From contig DMSQ01000074.1 of the NCBI GenBank assembly GCA_003457135.1, forward strand, positions 114,151 to 124,605: a stretch of 10,455 bases of DNA, written 5' to 3'. Below, one piece after another: positions 6,997-10,455 of this stretch (positions within the stretch are counted from its first letter, which is position 1; the number at the start of each line of letters is the position of its first letter). The stretch is from Prolixibacteraceae bacterium (GTDB lineage Bacteria > Bacteroidota > Bacteroidia > Bacteroidales > Prolixibacteraceae). A program made the position numbers and the translations under genes. The notes under the pieces are model-generated. The model was not told the DNA's origin. It was given only the letters and a program-made list of their open reading frames with translations, and did no database searches.

Positions 6997-7091
6997 ACTA
7001 AATGCTTATGAATAGTACTTGCGGTCTGGATTTAATGCAACAAAACATGAACTTTTACGAATATACTAATTTAGGCCGGGTTGGTGAAATA

Positions 7092-7123
7092 TTTGAATTT
7101 CTTAATCCTTCTTTCTGAATTTG
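7092..7123 (+). promoter_or_regulatory. Candidate promoter of rnr
   Basis: TTTG at 7092-7095 is followed after exactly 20 bases by TGAATTTG at 7116-7123, which differs from the Bacteroidota consensus TTTG-N19-21-TAnnTTTG at one position. Transcription would begin about 30 bases before ATG 7160, a normal leader length. It lies in the 163-base divergent gap between the M1 peptidase gene and rnr. Confidence 0.5.
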
Positions 7124-7159
7124 TTTACTACCTTACAATGAAATTAAAATAACCGGAAC

Positions 7160-9370
7160 ATGTCGAAAAATAAGAAAAATAAAAAAGCACAATTGGTTGA
7201 AAACTTCAATAAACCAAAGCTTAAAAATGCGATTCTCAACATCTTTTACGATCAACCTGATCGAACTTACAATTACAAGCAAATAGCCGAATTACTTAAA
7301 ATACACGATCCGGAAATTACCAAACTGGTTTTTGTGGTGCTCGAAGAACTGACCGAAAACGAGAACCTGCATAGTGTTCAGCGCGGAAAATATAAATTGA
7401 TTTCGCGTGGAGGGACGATTTGCGGTTTAGTTGAAATTCAACAACAGGGTTTTGCATACATTGTTTCCGAAGAGATTGAAAAACCGGTTTTAGTTTCGGC
7501 CCGAAATCTGAACCATGCTATGGAAGGCGACAAGGTGAAGGTAAACTTGTACGCCATGCGCAAAAAACAGCAACCCGAAGGCGAAGTGGTAGAAATTGTG
7601 GAGCGCGCCAAGTCAGTTTTTGTAGGAACGATTTCAAAGTCACGTAATTTTGCCTTTTTCATCCCTTCAGGAAAGTCGGCTTTCGATTTATTTATACCGA
7701 ACGAAAAGCTGAACGGCGCAAAAGACGGGCAAAAGGCAATTGCTAAAATTACCGAATGGCCGGCTAATGCTAAAAATCCGTTTGGCGAGATCATCGAAGT
7801 TTTGGGCGATGTGGGAGATAACAATGCCGAAATGCACGCCATTCTGGCCGAATACGATCTTCCGCTTCGTTTTCCGGAAAATGTGCTTAAAGCTGCTGAA
7901 AAAATTCCTGATTTTATTTCTGAAGAGGAAATACAGAAACGACGCGATATGCGCGGGGTAACGACCATAACCATTGACCCGGCTGATGCCAAAGATTTTG
8001 ACGATGCCCTTTCGATCCGGAAATTGGAAAATGGTTTTTGGGAAGTTGGCGTTCATATCGCCGACGTTTCGCATTACGTGAAACCTGGAACGATCCTCGA
8101 CGATGAAGCCTATGAACGTGCAACTTCAGTATATCTGGTTGACCGCGTGGTGCCGATGCTCCCTGAGAAACTGTCGAACGGTGTTTGCTCGCTCCGCCCC
8201 AACGAAGATAAACTCTGTTTTTCTGCGATATTCCAGTTAAACGATGATGCCGAAATACAAAAACAATGGTTTGGTCGAACGGTAATCCATTCAAACAAAC
8301 GGTTTGCTTACGAAGATGCACAAGCCATCATCGAAACCGGCGAAGGTGAGTTGAAAGATGAAGTGCTGACTTTGCAAATGTTGGCGGTTAAATTGCGTGA
8401 AGCCCGGTTTAAACATGGTTCGATCGCTTTTGAACGGGTCGAAGTCAAATTTAATATTGACGAAAATGGCAAACCACTTTCGGTCTATTTCAAGGAAGCC
8501 AAAGAAAGCAACCAGCTCGTCGAGGAATTTATGTTACTGGCCAACAAACGCGTGGCCGAGTTTATTGGAAAAACCGGCGATAAGAAAACACCGCCAACCT
8601 TCGTTTACCGCATCCATGACAAACCCGATCCGGACAAGCTGATGAACTTTAACCACTTTATCCATAAATTTGGCTATGGTTTATTACTCGGAACACCCGG
8701 ACAGATTTCCAAATCAATGAACCAACTCATGGTTAATGTCAGGGGTAAAAATGAGCAGAACGTCATTGAAACACTAGCCATCCGCACCATGGCCAAAGCG
8801 GTGTATTCCACCCGGAACATCGGTCATTACGGACTTTCGTTCGAATATTATACCCATTTCACTTCACCCATCAGGCGTTATCCCGATGTAATGGTCCACC
8901 GCCTGCTCGAACACTACCTGGAAGGCGGAAAAACAGCAAATGCACAGAAATATGAAGACATGTGCAAGCACTCCTCCGACATGGAAAACAAGGCGGCCAA
9001 TGCCGAACGATCATCAATTAAATACAAGCAGGTTGAGTTTATGCAAGATAAAATCGGGGAGGAATTTATGGGCGTTATTTCAGGAGTGACCGATTGGGGC
9101 ATCTATGTTGAGCTCGAAAACAAGTGTGAAGGAATGGTTTCGGTCAATTCGCTCGACGACGATTTCTACATTTTCGATGAAAAGAATTATTGTCTGGTTG
9201 GCAGGCACACTCACCGGAAATACCAGTTGGGCGATGAGGTAAAAGTTGAAATCGCAAGGGCCAACCTGGAGAAGAAACAGCTCGATTTCAGGCTGGTAAA
9301 TAACAATGCCAAGGCAGAAAAAAATCAGTTTTTTCGTCCGGAGAATAAAAAAAAGGGGCGAAGATTATAA
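7160..9370 (+). CDS. rnr: Ribonuclease R (3'-5' exoribonuclease, RNB family)
   Basis: The 736-residue product has the full RNase R architecture. A lysine-rich N-terminus precedes a winged-helix segment (about 20-82). Two OB/cold-shock domains follow: about 85-145 with GGTICGLVEIQQQGFAYI, and about 152-215. The RNB catalytic domain spans about 260-590 and an S1 RNA-binding domain about 633-713 (GVISGVTDWGIYVELEN). A basic tail ends KKKGRRL. The catalytic carboxylates are in DPADAKDFDDA: Asp273, Asp279, Asp281 and Asp282, which bind the two magnesium ions. HFTSPIRRYPD (566-576) is the other RNB signature and supplies the conserved arginines. The enzyme degrades structured RNA from the 3' end in the cytoplasm and serves in rRNA quality control, mRNA turnover and, in other bacteria, trans-translation. 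Length and motifs match the family, with nothing missing. It probably has its own promoter at 7092-7123. Confidence 0.97.
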   Translation: MSKNKKNKKAQLVENFNKPKLKNAILNIFYDQPDRTYNYKQIAELLKIHDPEITKLVFVVLEELTENENLHSVQRGKYKLISRGGTICGLVEIQQQGFAYIVSEEIEKPVLVSARNLNHAMEGDKVKVNLYAMRKKQQPEGEVVEIVERAKSVFVGTISKSRNFAFFIPSGKSAFDLFIPNEKLNGAKDGQKAIAKITEWPANAKNPFGEIIEVLGDVGDNNAEMHAILAEYDLPLRFPENVLKAAEKIPDFISEEEIQKRRDMRGVTTITIDPADAKDFDDALSIRKLENGFWEVGVHIADVSHYVKPGTILDDEAYERATSVYLVDRVVPMLPEKLSNGVCSLRPNEDKLCFSAIFQLNDDAEIQKQWFGRTVIHSNKRFAYEDAQAIIETGEGELKDEVLTLQMLAVKLREARFKHGSIAFERVEVKFNIDENGKPLSVYFKEAKESNQLVEEFMLLANKRVAEFIGKTGDKKTPPTFVYRIHDKPDPDKLMNFNHFIHKFGYGLLLGTPGQISKSMNQLMVNVRGKNEQNVIETLAIRTMAKAVYSTRNIGHYGLSFEYYTHFTSPIRRYPDVMVHRLLEHYLEGGKTANAQKYEDMCKHSSDMENKAANAERSSIKYKQVEFMQDKIGEEFMGVISGVTDWGIYVELENKCEGMVSVNSLDDDFYIFDEKNYCLVGRHTHRKYQLGDEVKVEIARANLEKKQLDFRLVNNNAKAEKNQFFRPENKKKGRRL

Positions 9371-9401
9371 AAATTGAAAAATGTAGAGTTTCTTTGTGGT
9401 A

Positions 9402-9421
9402 AAGTGAGGGTTTCCTCATTT
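9402..9421 (+). terminator. Possible weak hairpin after rnr
   Basis: AAGTGAGG (9402-9409) pairs with CCTCATTT (9414-9421) through eight positions including one G-T wobble, around a GTTT loop. It starts 32 bases after the rnr stop codon. The sequence that follows is AT-rich (ATAAAATTT) but not a true T-run, so it may be a weak terminator or a transcript-end stabiliser rather than a strong intrinsic terminator. Confidence 0.4.
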
Positions 9422-9470
9422 ATAAAATTTAAGCGCATATTAGTTTACTGACTGAATTAAACTTTTGGTT

Positions 9471-10076
9471 ATGACCATGAATCTTGATAACGGATCGAAC
9501 AAAAAAGATGCAAACCGAGAAAGTATCCTGAAAATTGCACAGGAAATATTCAGCAAATACGGCTATAAAAAAACAACGCTGGACGATATTGCCAATGCTG
9601 TCCGAAAAGGGAAAAGCTCGCTTTACTACTATTTTTCCAGCAAGGAAGATCTTTTTCAGGCAGTTATTCAAAAAGAAGTTGACATTTTGCGCCGCGAACT
9701 CGAAATTGTGGTAAACCGCAACACCGATCCGGTTGATAAACTGAGAGATTATATTCTCACTAAGCTTACCACTTTCAGGAGTATGGCCAATTTTTACAAT
9801 GCGCTTGAAAACGACGTGACTGCTATTGAGTTCATCGAAAACATTAAAACCCGGCACCAGCAGGAAGAAATCAGGATGATTAAACGAATCCTTATTGAAG
9901 GAGTCCGCAAAAATATTTTTGAAGTGTATGACCTGACCCTGGCTGCCATCGGAATTACTACCGCTATAAAAGGACTGGAAATGCCACTGGCAGCCGGCGA
10001 TCACAGCAAAGTGAACCTCGAACACAGTGTTGACAACATTGTGAAAATTCTGTGCTACGGGGTGATGAAGCGGTAA
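9471..10076 (+). CDS. TetR/AcrR-family transcriptional regulator
   Basis: The product has 201 residues from ATG 9471. A second in-frame ATG at 9477 is also possible; a TTG two codons upstream (9465) is less likely. Residues about 15-62 form the TetR N-terminal DNA-binding domain: ESILKIAQEIFSKYGYKKTT (17-36), then the helix-turn-helix TLDDIANAVRKGKSSLYYYF (36-55), then SSKEDLFQAVI. The Lys-Ser-Ser-Leu-Tyr-Tyr-Tyr-Phe recognition helix end is typical. The C-terminal part (about 70-201) is helical and should form the ligand and dimerisation domain; it does not point to a known ligand. These proteins usually repress nearby or own transcription until a small molecule binds. The flanking gene rnr is housekeeping and the next gene is convergent, so no obvious regulated target is in the window. 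No clear palindromic operator was found upstream. The family call is firm; the ligand and targets are unknown. Confidence 0.93.
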   Translation: MTMNLDNGSNKKDANRESILKIAQEIFSKYGYKKTTLDDIANAVRKGKSSLYYYFSSKEDLFQAVIQKEVDILRRELEIVVNRNTDPVDKLRDYILTKLTTFRSMANFYNALENDVTAIEFIENIKTRHQQEEIRMIKRILIEGVRKNIFEVYDLTLAAIGITTAIKGLEMPLAAGDHSKVNLEHSVDNIVKILCYGVMKR

Positions 10077-10089
10077 TTTTGAGGAAAGT

Positions 10090-10138
10090 GGAATAAGGAA
10101 TAACCAATAATGAATAACCAATATTGAATATCCAAATA
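10090..10138. repeat. AT-rich heptad array (seven in-phase nnAATAw units) after tetR
   Basis: Seven consecutive 7-base units run without a register break: GGAATAA, GGAATAA, CCAATAA, TGAATAA, CCAATAT, TGAATAT, and an imperfect CCAAATA. The array begins 14 bases after the tetR stop and lies before the terminator at 10157. It has no coding character. The 7-base period matches that of the unrelated GTTnCGG element at 3711-3780. Confidence 0.75.
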
Positions 10139-10156
10139 AGGAAAAAGGAAAATATG

Positions 10157-10181
10157 AACCGGCGGATTTGCCGGTTTTTTT
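10157..10181 (+). terminator. Rho-independent terminator after tetR
   Basis: A perfect 7-bp stem, AACCGGC (10157-10163) with GCCGGTT (10170-10176), surrounds a GGATTT loop. The T-run covers 10175-10181. It lies 80 bases past the tetR stop and just before the end of the convergent TPR gene. On the other strand the hairpin is followed by CATATTTTCC, so it may also work weakly for the minus-strand gene. Confidence 0.88.
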
Positions 10182-10196
10182 ATTTGTCGCTCAAGC

Positions 10197-10455
10197 CTAT
10201 TCCAGAAGGTCTTTTTCCTTTAAAAGTTTACCAACACGATTATGGTCTCTCAGGTACTTAGCCTCAACATCTTTTAAAACATCAGCATACTCAGGCATGT
10301 TCCGGATGTTATCAAGGGCCGGGTGGCTTTTTACCAAATTAAATAGCAGAGCGCACCCAGATTCCCTGTTTTTTAGCTTAATGAGATAGTCTATTGCTTT
10401 TTCATTTTCACGAAGCGATGAATAAATTGTCGCAAGTATCCACCCCACCATTACC
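10197..10455 (-). CDS. C-terminal end of a TPR-repeat protein (5' part beyond the window)
   Basis: The minus-strand frame ends at TAG 10199-10197 and is open to the right edge, so only the last 85 residues or so are seen. An ATG at 10451 is internal rather than a likely start, because the visible part begins in the middle of a helical repeat. WILATIYSSLRENEKAIDYL is a TPR-like helix pair. The following stretch ending in SHPALDNIRNMPEYADVLKDVE matches the common C-terminal cap of TPR proteins, where a short last repeat is followed by a 'P-x-L-D-x-I/L-R' segment. In known proteins such caps end adenylate/guanylate cyclases, winged-helix regulators or kinases with TPR tails, but the N-terminal effector lies outside the window, so no function can be given. 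The gene converges on tetR with the hairpin at 10157-10181 between them. Confidence 0.75.
   Translation of the reverse strand, partial: VMVGWILATIYSSLRENEKAIDYLIKLKNRESGCALLFNLVKSHPALDNIRNMPEYADVLKDVEAKYLRDHNRVGKLLKEKDLLE

Noticed and set aside
9465..9470. TTG start two codons upstream of the chosen tetR start.
   Set aside because: An ATG is available at 9471 (and 9477), and the added residues contribute nothing to the domain.
9429..10121. A 230-codon minus-strand frame covering the whole tetR gene, longer than tetR itself.
   Set aside because: The plus-strand product has a clear TetR helix-turn-helix, while the minus-strand translation has no family character and reads into the AT-rich heptad array. 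It is most simply a by-product of codon composition.

Overview
The window looks like a chromosomal segment of a Bacteroidota bacterium, most plausibly a Bacteroidales/Marinilabiliales-type environmental lineage (inference). The evidence is a secreted M1 peptidase ending in a type IX secretion (T9SS) sorting domain, a PKD-repeat secreted protein, ORF6N and DUF4256 proteins typical of the phylum, starts without Shine-Dalgarno sequences, and promoter-like boxes of the TTTG / TAnnTTTG type. No rRNA, tRNA, CRISPR array, insertion sequence or prophage block is visible.

Layout. The minus-strand gene at the left edge is the N-terminal part of a secreted PKD-repeat protein (start at 431). It diverges from a small VOC/glyoxalase-fold protein (683-1075). 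Two plus-strand genes follow: a stand-alone ORF6N DNA-binding-type protein (1326-1838) and a DUF4256 protein (1920-2489). They converge on a minus-strand run read right to left: M1 aminopeptidase with T9SS tail (6996-5071), secreted GH20-type hexosaminidase-like protein (4954-3791), and a polytopic membrane DUF5009/HGSNAT-like acetyltransferase (3706-2552). The M1 gene diverges from rnr, encoding RNase R (7160-9370), which is followed by a TetR-family regulator (9471-10076). A good intrinsic terminator then separates these from the C-terminal end of a TPR-type protein on the minus strand at the right edge.

How the genes may work together. The minus-strand trio is mainly an envelope/exported set. 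The hexosaminidase-like enzyme and the HGSNAT-like membrane acetyltransferase form a plausible acetylate-then-hydrolyse pair for glucosamine-containing glycans (inference). RNase R is housekeeping RNA turnover. The targets of the TetR protein and the ORF6N protein cannot be deduced here.

The most unusual non-coding structures are two intergenic arrays with exact 7-bp periodicity: an inverted GTTnCGG heptad element between the GH20 and DUF5009 genes, and a direct nnAATAw heptad array downstream of tetR. There is also a 25-bp near-perfect palindrome inside the ORF6N coding sequence. I found no clearly new multi-gene defence or mobile system; most genes belong to recognisable families.
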